38,289 bases of DNA, from positions 1 to 38,289 of the forward strand of contig CACYSG010000062.1 of assembly GCA_902776955.1 (NCBI GenBank), read 5' to 3'. Under the pieces are notes generated by a model. That model was not told the origin of the DNA. It ran no database searches and worked only from the letters and a program-made list of their open reading frames with translations. Shown piece by piece: positions 1 to 8,141 of this stretch; the stretch's first letter is position 1, and every line of letters begins with the position of its first letter. This DNA is from an uncultured Bacteroidales bacterium (lineage in GTDB: Bacteria; Bacteroidota; Bacteroidia; Bacteroidales; Muribaculaceae). The position numbers and the translations under genes are program-made.

Positions 1-3000
1 GGAGCATCATAGCCATGTTGTTAATATAGGAAATCAGCTGGGTCACGTCGGTAACATTCACGGCGCCGTCCTCGTTGAAGTCGCCACAGGTCGTGCAAAC
101 GGTGCTGAGGTCGTCGTTGAGAACAGCGTTGATGAGCAAGGTAACGTCGGTGATGTTCAAAACGCCATCGTGGTTAACGTCGCCCAGAGCATAGCCATGG
201 CCGGCCTCTAACAGCGTAACCTCCTCGATGTTGCTCCACACGCTCTCGGTGTTGTCGATGTAGAGGGCCTTAACCCTGTACAGGAAGGTGCCACCGGCGG
301 TCAGGTCGTTCACCGTGTAGAACTTGTCGGGGGTGATACCCTCGATGAGGCGGTAGTCGACGTTCATCACATCAATGAAGGGAGTTCCACCAGCTGCGGG
401 CTTGGGACATACCTCGAGGGTGTAGCTGGCGACGTTGGCCACGGGGGTCTCGTCGGTCCAGTCAGCGCGGAACGAGGTCTGGCCGATGTAGGACTCGATA
501 GCGGGCAGCATTACAGGCACATTCTTCACCAGGCTGGCCGTACCCGTCAGGTTGACGGTCTTGGGATCGGCACCGCCACCGCTGATGGTAACACTGGCAT
601 TGCTGGTTCCAGCAACTGTAGGCTTGTAGGTCACGGTGACAGAGACGCCACTGGCAGCAGCCGAAGCGGAGATGCTGGTGCGGCTGATCGTGTAAATGCC
701 GTTGGCGTTATTCAGTGCCAGCGTCAGGCTACCGTTCAAGTTAGTACCCGTTACGGTGAACGTCTTGGTCACGGTCTGGCCAGTGAAAGCCTCGAAAGAC
801 AACGAGGTCGGGTCAACAGTGATTGTGCGTACGGGCTCGGTGGCCGTACCGGTCAGGGCGACGGTCTTGGACTCGGCACCACCGCCGCTAACGGTAACGA
901 CGGCGTTGTGGTTACCACCTGCGGTGGGACGATAGGTCACGGTGACGGTCGCACCATTCTGAGCGGCAGTTCTCGTGATCGACGTCTTGTCAACGCTGAA
1001 GTAGTTGGCGTCAGCTCCCTCGACGGCGATGTAAACCATCGTACCGCTGGACAGGTTGCTACCATTGATCGTGAAGGTCTGGGTGACACTCTGGCCAGCT
1101 ACAGTGCTGAAGGTCAAAGCGTCAGGATTAACGTTCAGCGTGGGAACCGCAGCAGCGGTACCCGTCAGGCTGACGGTCTTGGATTCGGCACCAATACTTG
1201 CCACGTTGACGGTAGCGTTGTGGGTACCAGCGGCCGAGGGAGTATAGGTTACCGTCACGGTCTTGCCAGCTGCAGCCTCGGCGGGAGTAATCGTCGCGGG
1301 AGTCACGCTGAAGCTGTTGCTACCGCTGATGGAAAGCGTTACATTGCTGGTCAAGTCGTTACCGGTCACGGTGAAGGTCTTGGTCACGGATTGGCCAGGG
1401 CTGGCGGTAAAGGTCAGCGAAGTGGGGCTAACCGACAGCTCGGGAGTGGGAATCGCATCACCCAGGATGTACTTGATACCTGCCAATGCGTCAATCTTAC
1501 CATTGGGGCCAAAGTTCTTCTTGGTCGTGTAAGAGTCGTGGATGCCGGTGTTAGCGAGCACGTCGCGGATGGCAGCGGTGTTCAGCGTCTTGCCAGCATA
1601 CTTGGCAGCCTGCAGGTACAGGGCGATGATACCGGCGGCACAAGGTGTTGCCATCGAGGTACCGTCCATGCTACCCAGCGAGGAGTTTCCGTTCTTGTAA
1701 ACCAGATACATGCCATAGTCGGCCCAGCCATCGTTCATCGTGTTGGTGTCATAGTGGTTGATACCGGCAACGATAGTAGCACCGGGAGCACAGATGTCAG
1801 GCTTGTGAACGCCCGTGGGGCCGCAACCTGCAGCCTGATAGCTCGAGAAATAAGCGATGTCGCGCAGGGTGTAATAGCCAGACAGCGAGTGGTTGACATT
1901 GTTGTAGTCACGCACGCTGGTCTTTGAAGCATAAGCACCTACCGAGATCACATCCTCGCTGCAGACCTCATCACTGGCACTGGAGTCATCGGTACCAGCC
2001 ACAAAGGTGTAGCCGCCGATGGAACCGTTCGTCGGGCCGAAGGCGTTGTAACCGCTCACGTCCCAACCGTCAATGCCGCAGGAACCGCTAGTGGGATAAA
2101 CGCTGACGGCAAGGGCATATTGGCTGCCGTTATAGCTGGAGGTCTTGGAAACATTATTGAAGTACAGCTGTACATAGTACTTGTTGCTGTAGGAATCGCG
2201 CGTGATGGTCACAGACGGAGACCTGCTGAAGTAGGTAGTGATACCGCTCACGCTCGAAGTGGAGCTGGTGATGGCACTTGAGGTCCACTTGATGGTGTTA
2301 GAGTTGGTGTCGATTACATGAAGCTTGCAGGCAAGCGCCTTATTGGCCTGGCGGGCATAGAACACATCATAACCCTGATACAGCCTGTTCATGTAGCTCG
2401 TGCCATAACCGTTGTAAATATAATACAGGCCCCTCAACACCGTGGTGAAAGGAGAGCTGGACGAGGAGGTGCTGGTACCGCTATATACAGTACCATAGTC
2501 ACCGCCAGCCTCATTACCCGATGCATACACGATGATGTGGTTGGGGTGGCTTCCGGCATACTGTGCGTAGGTCGAAGCGAGCTCACCAGTGCCATCGTGG
2601 GGGCCCATATGGGAACCGAGGCTGATGCTGCACACAGCGGGCTTGTTCTGACTGTCGGCATAGTCAAAGATATACTTGATACCGTTGGCGATGTTGGTGT
2701 TGTACAGATATTCGCCGCAACCAACGAGAATCAGGTCTGACTCAGGAGCCATACCACCGTAGGTGACACCGCTCACAGTAATTTCGCTACCGCCAGCGGT
2801 GGAGCTGGTGTGGGTACCGTGAGACTCACCGCTATCGTCGGTCGTGGGAGACGACGAAGTGATGTTGTTATAGGTAGTGAACGACGACGAACCCCTGGCC
2901 ACATAGGCGCGCTTGATACGGTAGTTGCCGTTAGCATCCTGGAACATCTTGTGCTGGAAGTCGATACCATCGTCAATCACACCGACAACGACACCCGAGC

Positions 3001-3508
3001 CCTTGAAGGCCTGAGGCAGTCCGGCCGTGATCGCATCGCTAGAGAAGTTGATCACGTCGTCGGTGTTGGTATAGTAACGCGCCTGGTTGGTTTTGAGCTT
3101 CATCTTGCGCGCAACGTTCACCTCTTGCACATCAGTGACTTCGGCGACACGCTCAATGATGTCAACAGGAATCAGAGCGGTGACAAACTCCTTGAAACGC
3201 TCCTGGATGATCACGCCCATCGACTCGATCTTAGACGTGCGGTTGGGATTGATGTGGATAAAGGCGGGCACCACGGTCACGCCATTATAGTCCTCGGGGG
3301 CAGCGATGAGGCGCTCGACGGGTTGCGTACGCTTGAGCGGAGCACGCGTCATCATCTTGGGGCCATCAATCTTCATGTCGAGAGAAATCTTGCCGTCGCG
3401 CTCAGCAATAAACAGCTGGGTCGTTGCCGACAGCTTCTCATTAATACCTGCAACGGCTCCGATGCTCACCACCAGGGCCATCACACTTAACAAAAGGAAT
3501 TTCTTCAT
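1..3508 (-). CDS. Secreted subtilisin-like (S8) serine protease with dockerin-like C-terminus, partial
   Basis: The frame opens at an ATG ending at 3508 and runs without a stop to the left edge, so the C-terminus is missing; about 1169 residues are visible. A signal peptide (MKKFLLLSVMALVV, then a small-residue stretch) begins it. The S8 catalytic triad is readable: Asp about 179 in VIDDGIDF, His about 230 in SHGTHTSS and Ser about 618 in DGTSMATP, with a long insert between His and Ser. Three Ig-like repeats of about 90 residues follow (each with a TxTFTVTG/TxTFTING-type stretch), then an Fn3-like stretch, then two EF-hand-like dockerin repeats (GDVNHDGVLNITDVTLLI and GDFNEDGAVNVTDVTQLI). 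It probably degrades protein outside the cell or at its surface. The family and triad are clear; the substrate and anchoring are not. Similar dockerin-like ends occur on the nuclease and amylase nearby. Confidence 0.93.
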   Translation of the reverse strand, partial: MKKFLLLSVMALVVSIGAVAGINEKLSATTQLFIAERDGKISLDMKIDGPKMMTRAPLKRTQPVERLIAAPEDYNGVTVVPAFIHINPNRTSKIESMGVIIQERFKEFVTALIPVDIIERVAEVTDVQEVNVARKMKLKTNQARYYTNTDDVINFSSDAITAGLPQAFKGSGVVVGVIDDGIDFQHKMFQDANGNYRIKRAYVARGSSSFTTYNNITSSSPTTDDSGESHGTHTSSTAGGSEITVSGVTYGGMAPESDLILVGCGEYLYNTNIANGIKYIFDYADSQNKPAVCSISLGSHMGPHDGTGELASTYAQYAGSHPNHIIVYASGNEAGGDYGTVYSGTSTSSSSSPFTTVLRGLYYIYNGYGTSYMNRLYQGYDVFYARQANKALACKLHVIDTNSNTIKWTSSAITSSTSSVSGITTYFSRSPSVTITRDSYSNKYYVQLYFNNVSKTSSYNGSQYALAVSVYPTSGSCGIDGWDVSGYNAFGPTNGSIGGYTFVAGTDDSSASDEVCSEDVISVGAYASKTSVRDYNNVNHSLSGYYTLRDIAYFSSYQAAGCGPTGVHKPDICAPGATIVAGINHYDTNTMNDGWADYGMYLVYKNGNSSLGSMDGTSMATPCAAGIIALYLQAAKYAGKTLNTAAIRDVLANTGIHDSYTTKKNFGPNGKIDALAGIKYILGDAIPTPELSVSPTSLTFTASPGQSVTKTFTVTGNDLTSNVTLSISGSNSFSVTPATITPAEAAAGKTVTVTYTPSAAGTHNATVNVASIGAESKTVSLTGTAAAVPTLNVNPDALTFSTVAGQSVTQTFTINGSNLSSGTMVYIAVEGADANYFSVDKTSITRTAAQNGATVTVTYRPTAGGNHNAVVTVSGGGAESKTVALTGTATEPVRTITVDPTSLSFEAFTGQTVTKTFTVTGTNLNGSLTLALNNANGIYTISRTSISASAAASGVSVTVTYKPTVAGTSNASVTISGGGADPKTVNLTGTASLVKNVPVMLPAIESYIGQTSFRADWTDETPVANVASYTLEVCPKPAAGGTPFIDVMNVDYRLIEGITPDKFYTVNDLTAGGTFLYRVKALYIDNTESVWSNIEEVTLLEAGHGYALGDVNHDGVLNITDVTLLINAVLNDDLSTVCTTCGDFNEDGAVNVTDVTQLISYINNMAMML

Positions 3509-3581
3509 ATTCAATAATGTTTATTGTTAATGTGTATATATAATGTAGTGTTAATGTCGATTTTTTTCAAAAAGAGCGCGG

Positions 3582-3614
3582 CAAATTTAATACATAAAAT
3601 CTAAATACGAACAA
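3582..3614 (-). promoter_or_regulatory. Probable promoter of the subtilase gene
   Basis: Read on the minus strand, TAAATTTG (3582-3589) matches the Bacteroidota -7 consensus TAnnTTTG. A TTG (3612-3614) lies 22 nt upstream, slightly longer than the usual 19-21. The implied leader is about 70 nt. The assignment is by motif only. Confidence 0.45.
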
Positions 3615-3918
3615 TATATTCAACAAAACTTCCATTTTTTACAGCTATTTCACATTCTTGACTTCTAAATGACATTCTATGGGTTGTGTGACAGCTCCCC
3701 TGATTTCTAAAAAAATGTTATCAGGGCTGATTCGGCGAAAAAAACGATTCAAAATGCCCAAAAGAAAACTCATTTAACTAGAGGTAGCATTAACAATTAT
3801 TAATATCTAACTCTTAAATAACTGCTAAAATTTATTGAATTTATATAACATGGGTAATTTTTAACATAAGTTGACTGATTTTTCATCTGCTTTTATGCTG
3901 TTATTCAAAAAAAGCATG

Positions 3919-3926
3919 TAACTTTG
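3919..3926 (+). promoter_or_regulatory. -7 promoter element upstream of the inositol synthase gene
   Basis: TAACTTTG fits TAnnTTTG. No good TTTG or TTG is found 19-21 nt upstream, so the -33 element is weak. Transcription from here would give a leader of about 100 nt that contains the hairpin at 3950-3978. Confidence 0.5.
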
Positions 3927-3949
3927 CGCCGTTTTTCGCATGGGAAACA

Positions 3950-3978
3950 CCCGCCGGGGAGAAGGTCTCCCCCTCGGG
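3950..3978 (+). promoter_or_regulatory. GC-rich hairpin in the 5' leader of the inositol synthase gene
   Basis: An inner perfect stem GGGGAGA/TCTCCCC (3956-3962 and 3966-3972, loop AGG) is enclosed by an outer CCCG/CGGG stem (3950-3953 and 3975-3978). It stands out in an AT-rich region, between the -7 element and the start codon about 50 nt downstream. It could stabilise the mRNA or act in attenuation; the function is not shown. Confidence 0.5.
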
Positions 3979-4030
3979 AGCGTTTAATAATCAGGAAAAA
4001 CAATTTAACTATTTAATATTGAAATAAATT

Positions 4031-5375
4031 ATGGCAAAAGAAACCGTTAAGCCCGCTACCGGCAAATTAGGTATCATGGTAGTAGGATTGGGTGCCGTGA
4101 GCACCACGTTCATGACTGGCGTAATGATGGCCCGCAAGGGACTTGCAAAGCCCGTCGGCAGCATGACGCAGTACGACAAGATTCGCATTGGAAAAGGCGA
4201 CAAGAAGAAGTATGTACACTATAATGAGATCGTTTCGATGCCCAGCTTGGACGACATCGTGTTCGCAGCATGGGATGTATTCCCCGCTAACGCCTATGAG
4301 AGCGCAATGAACGCCGAGGTGCTCAAGGAGAAGGACATCGATCCCGTTAAGGACGAGTTGTTGAAGATCAAGCCCCTGAAGGCTGCTTTTGACAAGAACT
4401 ACGCAAAGCGCCTCGACGGCGACAACGTGAAGCAGTGCAAGGACCGCTGGGACATGACCGAGCAGGTTCGCGAGGATATCCGCAACTTCAAGAAGGAAAC
4501 CGGCGTTGACCGCGTTGTTGTCCTCTGGGCAGCTTCGACCGAGATCTACGTTGAGCCCGACATGAAGTATCATGGCACCATCGCCGCCCTGGAGCAGGCA
4601 ATGAAGGACAACGTGGTTGACAAGGTCGCTCCCTCGATGTGCTATGCCTACGCAGCACTCATGGAGGACTGCCCCTTCATCATGGGCGCTCCCAACACCA
4701 CCGTCGACATCCCCGCCATGTGGGAACTCTCGGAGAAGACCCGCGTGCCCATCGCCGGCAAGGACTTCAAGACTGGCCAGACCCTCGTTAAGAGCGGTTT
4801 CGCTCCCATCATCGGCACCCGCATGCTCGGTCTGAACGGCTGGTTCTCGACCAACATCCTGGGCAACCGCGACGGCCTCGTGCTCGACGAGCCCGCCAAC
4901 TTCCGCACCAAGGAGGTCAGCAAGCTCTCGACCCAACTTCCGCACCAAGGAGGTCAGCAAGCTCTCGACGCTTGAGTCGATTCTCGTTGCCGAAGATCAG
5001 CCCGACCTGTACAGCAACTACTACCACAAGGTACGCATCAACTACTACCCGCCCCGCAACGACAACAAGGAGGGCTGGGACAACATCGACATCTTCGGTT
5101 GGATGGGTTATCCCATGCAGATCAAGATCAACTTCCTGTGCCGCGACTCTATCCTCGCTGCCCCGTTGTGCCTTGACCTGTGCTTGCTCATGGACCTCGC
5201 TCACCGCGCCGGCCGCTATGGCACTCAGCGCTTCCTGAGCTTCTTCCTGAAGAGCCCGATGCACGACTACACCCAGAACGAGGTGCCCGTTAACCACCTG
5301 TTCCAGCAGTATGTCATGCTCAAGAACGCCATCCGCGAGATGGGCGGTTTTGAGGCCGACGAAGAAATCGATTGA
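4031..5375 (+). pseudogene. ino1: Myo-inositol-1-phosphate synthase, frameshifted by a 37-bp tandem duplication
   Basis: This enzyme converts glucose 6-phosphate to inositol 1-phosphate with NAD, feeding inositol lipids or derivatives. The N-terminal half begins with a Rossmann-type segment (GIMVVGLGAVSTTFMTGVM). Later family-like segments include VVLWAASTEIY and, in the second frame, NYYPPRNDNKEGWDNIDI and MQIKINFLCRDSILAAPL. As it stands the frame ends at 4975 after 314 residues with an aberrant tail. The remainder, ending at 5375, lies in another frame. The break coincides with a perfect 37-bp duplication at 4896-4969. Removing one copy restores one frame of 435 residues, close to the length of bacterial homologues. 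Either the gene is recently inactivated (or switchable) or the duplication is an assembly error. The identity is secure, the inactivation is not. Confidence 0.9.
4896..4969 (+). repeat. Perfect 37-bp tandem duplication inside the inositol synthase gene
   Basis: Bases 4896-4932 and 4933-4969 are identical, starting ccaacttccg and ending agctctcgac. The unit is 12 codons plus one base, so it shifts the frame and brings in the stop at 4973-4975. Confidence 0.97.
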
Positions 5376-5414
5376 TAGTCAACTCAACACTTGTCCCCTT
5401 TAGGGGGGCTTGAT

Positions 5415-5449
5415 AACAAAGGCGGTTGCATGATGCATCCGCCTTTGTT
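5415..5449 (+). terminator. Terminator-like hairpin after the inositol synthase gene
   Basis: A perfect 11-bp stem AACAAAGGCGG/CCGCCTTTGTT surrounds a 13-nt loop that holds its own short TGCAT/ATGCA pairing. It starts 40 bp after the stop codon. No long T tract follows, so it may terminate weakly or protect the mRNA end. Confidence 0.65.
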
Positions 5450-5500
5450 CGTTCGTTAGGCATTTTTGACAACAATATTTCATAATTTTGCCTGCTATCC

Positions 5501-5532
5501 TTTGTCAATTTGATTCATTTGCAGTAAATTTG
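5501..5532 (+). promoter_or_regulatory. Promoter of the BY-kinase gene
   Basis: TTTG (5501-5504), 20 nt, then TAAATTTG (5525-5532) is an almost ideal Bacteroidota housekeeping promoter. It implies a leader of about 75 nt before the ATG at 5615. Confidence 0.75.
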
Positions 5533-5614
5533 CAGCGTTTTACGCGCCATGGGCAACCACAATGGCGCTTATGATTGTTTTACATACAGCAAATTGAACA
5601 TAATTTAGCTTATC

Positions 5615-8065
5615 ATGCAACAAATAATTCAAGAAGATTTGGCCGCTAAAGCGGCCGCCGAAGAGAGAAAGAAAAAACGCGCCCGAACTGGTGTGAAATG
5701 GGACAGATTGTTCATGGCATGTGCCTATAACTGGTACTGGTTCGTCCTATCGATGATTGTTTGCGCCTGCATCTCTTATCTCTATGCCAAGACGCAATCC
5801 CAATTCTACGTTGCCAAGTCTTCAATCCTCATCAGGTCCAAGGACAGTGCCCAGGGCACCCCGTCAATGACGTTCAGCGACCTCGGCCTGAGTACGGTCA
5901 ACTACATTCCCAACGAGCCGCACAAGCTCAAATCTTCAAGGGTTATGGAGATTGTGGTCAACTCATTGGGCTTGAATGTCCAGTATTACGGCCACATGTT
6001 CCTGCGTGACGTGAACATCTATAAGGAGACACCCGTCACCGTGACCCCCCTCAAGGAAGTCACAAGCGGTTTCTCACTTACCATTGTCCCCAAAAGCGAG
6101 GAGGAATTTGAGTTCCAGGTCGGCGAGGGACAGTGGAAAAAGGCCCACTTCGGCAACAAGGTCAACACCAATTACGGCCCTGTCGCCATCACCAAGACCG
6201 ACAAGTTTAACGATAGCTATATCGACTTCAACATCATCGTAAGGATCTCCAATCCCACCACTACGGCAAGGTCGCTTGCCAGTTCGTTGGTTTGCGAGAA
6301 TGCCGATATGCACAGTGACGTGCTTAACCTAGCCATCCGTGGCGAGAATCCACAGATGTGTGCCGATATCCTCAATGCGCTCGTTGTCGCCTATAACCAG
6401 GAAGGTATCAACGACATGAACCAGGTTGCCCGCAGCACCGAGGCGTTTATTGCCGAACGTGTTGCCGACCTGTCAAAGGACTTGAGCGGTGTGGACAACG
6501 AGGTGGCAATCCTCACGGCCAATTCGGCCAACTCGGCAATGCTTGGCGATCAATCCAACGCGATGCGCCAATATGGGGAGACCGAGAGTGTCAACCTTGA
6601 AATCAATCTGGCATCTCAAATCCGCAACTTCATTGCCAGCATGGGTCCTGGTGAGCTCATCCCCATGAATACGGGAATGAACAACTCTGGTATTGCCACC
6701 CAAATTTCAACGTACAATGCCACGATGCAGGATTACCAGAAAATCTCTGCTTCGTCCAGTCCCGAGAACCCAGCGATGAAAGAGCTCACCGCATCACTCG
6801 CCATCCAGAAAAAAACCATCCTCGCAAGTTTGGACAACTACATCAGTACCCTGCGTACCAAACAAAACCAGGTTCAGAGGATGCAGAGCGTAGCCCAAAG
6901 CAGCATGACTGCCAATCCTGCTCACGAGAAAGCCATCACCGAGGTAACCCGCCAGCAGAAGATTAAGGAGCAGCTCTACCTTTACCTGCTCAACAAGCGT
7001 GAGGAGAACGCCCTGCAGATGGCTATCACCGAGCCTAACGCAAAGGTGATGGAGCCCGCCATTCCTAACCCCGCTCCCGTCTCGGCACCTCTGACCCGTA
7101 TCGTGCTCACTGGTATGATCATCGGTCTGCTGATTCCCGCATTGGTGCTCTACGGTGTATTCTGGTACTTCTCGCTCGACAAGACCATCCACACGCGTCG
7201 CGAGATTGAAGAAGTCTGCGACATACCCATCCTGGGTGAGTTGCCGGCCAAGAAAGCGAACATCACCGGCGAGATTGTGGTTAACGAGACCTCGAACGAC
7301 CGCATGAACGAGGCCTTCAGGATTATGCGAAACAACCTAGACTTCGTTACCGACCAGAACAAGTCCAATGGTGAAGCGACAGTTATCCAGTTCACCTCGA
7401 CCATGTCTGGTGAAGGTAAGAGTTTCGTTGCCGTGAACCTGGCACTGTCCTACACCTATATTAATAAGCGCGTCATCGTAGTCGACCTTGACCTCCGCAA
7501 GGGTAAGTTCTCAGAGTACGTGGGCGTACAGGACGGTAAGGGTGCTTCGGCCTATCTCTCTGGCAAGGAGACCGACTTGCACAAGGTTATTCACCGTGGT
7601 CCGCTGCATGAAGGCTTTGACATCATCAGTGTCGGCGCCATTCCTCCCAACCCCACCGCGCTGTTGCTGAGTGATAACATGACCAAGATGATCGAGCAGC
7701 TCAAGAAGGAATATGACTTCGTCATCCTCGATACCGTGCCCTATAACCTGATTGCCGATGCCGCGGTTGTTAACCGCCATGTCGACTTGACGATTTACGT
7801 CATTCGTGACGGTAGGGTTGAGCAGCAGTACTTGTACGAGCTCGAGCGTCTGGCCGATGAGAAGAAGATCAAGAACCTGACTCTCCTCGTCAACGACATT
7901 AAGGTGAGCAAGACCCGCTACAACTACTCCTACGCCTACGGTTACGGTAAGGGCTACGGCTACGGTTATGGCTACGGCTATGGCTACGGTTATGGTGGTA
8001 GCAGCGGCGGTTACTACATTGATGATTCTCCCAAGGATCGCGAGAAGCCCATTAATGTTAAATAA
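5615..8065 (+). CDS. Polysaccharide co-polymerase / bacterial tyrosine kinase (Wzc-like)
   Basis: This 816-residue inner-membrane protein joins a Wzz/GumC-type chain-length domain to a cytoplasmic BY-kinase, as in Wzc, which controls capsule or exopolysaccharide polymerisation and export. A first membrane segment lies at about 40-60 (WYWFVLSMIVCACISYLYA) and a second at about 493-515. A long periplasmic domain with coiled-coil-like stretches lies between them. In the kinase, Walker A (TMSGEGKS, Lys about 602), Walker A' (VIVVDLDLRKG) and Walker B (FVILDTVP) are all present. The C-terminus is a tyrosine cluster made largely of YG repeats, the expected autophosphorylation tail. UDP-glucose dehydrogenase, a known BY-kinase substrate in other bacteria, follows 76 bp downstream. 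No flippase or polymerase is seen in the window, so the polymer is unknown. Confidence 0.92.
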   Translation: MQQIIQEDLAAKAAAEERKKKRARTGVKWDRLFMACAYNWYWFVLSMIVCACISYLYAKTQSQFYVAKSSILIRSKDSAQGTPSMTFSDLGLSTVNYIPNEPHKLKSSRVMEIVVNSLGLNVQYYGHMFLRDVNIYKETPVTVTPLKEVTSGFSLTIVPKSEEEFEFQVGEGQWKKAHFGNKVNTNYGPVAITKTDKFNDSYIDFNIIVRISNPTTTARSLASSLVCENADMHSDVLNLAIRGENPQMCADILNALVVAYNQEGINDMNQVARSTEAFIAERVADLSKDLSGVDNEVAILTANSANSAMLGDQSNAMRQYGETESVNLEINLASQIRNFIASMGPGELIPMNTGMNNSGIATQISTYNATMQDYQKISASSSPENPAMKELTASLAIQKKTILASLDNYISTLRTKQNQVQRMQSVAQSSMTANPAHEKAITEVTRQQKIKEQLYLYLLNKREENALQMAITEPNAKVMEPAIPNPAPVSAPLTRIVLTGMIIGLLIPALVLYGVFWYFSLDKTIHTRREIEEVCDIPILGELPAKKANITGEIVVNETSNDRMNEAFRIMRNNLDFVTDQNKSNGEATVIQFTSTMSGEGKSFVAVNLALSYTYINKRVIVVDLDLRKGKFSEYVGVQDGKGASAYLSGKETDLHKVIHRGPLHEGFDIISVGAIPPNPTALLLSDNMTKMIEQLKKEYDFVILDTVPYNLIADAAVVNRHVDLTIYVIRDGRVEQQYLYELERLADEKKIKNLTLLVNDIKVSKTRYNYSYAYGYGKGYGYGYGYGYGYGYGGSSGGYYIDDSPKDREKPINVK
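7931..7999 (+). repeat. In-frame hexanucleotide repeat coding for the Tyr-Gly tail
   Basis: Degenerate copies of GGYTAY encode an almost uninterrupted YG repeat at the end of the BY-kinase. Because the period is 6 bp, gain or loss of units would change the number of tyrosines without shifting the frame. Confidence 0.85.
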
Positions 8066-8081
8066 TTAATGATATCAAGGC

Positions 8082-8119
8082 ACATTCGGGTTTCACAAGA
8101 GGTTGTGAAGCCCGAATGT
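8082..8119 (+). other. Strong intercistronic hairpin between the BY-kinase and ugd genes
   Basis: Two 17-nt arms (8082-8098 and 8103-8119) pair with one G-U wobble around a GAGG loop. There is no T tract after it and ugd starts 22 bp later. It may be a leaky terminator, a processing site or an RNA stabiliser that sets the relative expression of the two genes. Confidence 0.75.
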
Positions 8120-8141
8120 AGCATAAAACAGTATACTCAAC

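Larger units (their letters stand above)
3509..4030. other. Gene-free divergent intergenic region (522 bp)
   Basis: This is an AT-rich stretch between the divergent subtilase and inositol synthase genes. No credible reading frame was found. It holds the two promoters listed separately and a 7-bp perfect inverted repeat CCCTGAT/ATCAGGG (3698-3704 and 3720-3726) with a 15-nt A-rich loop of unknown role. Confidence 0.6.
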
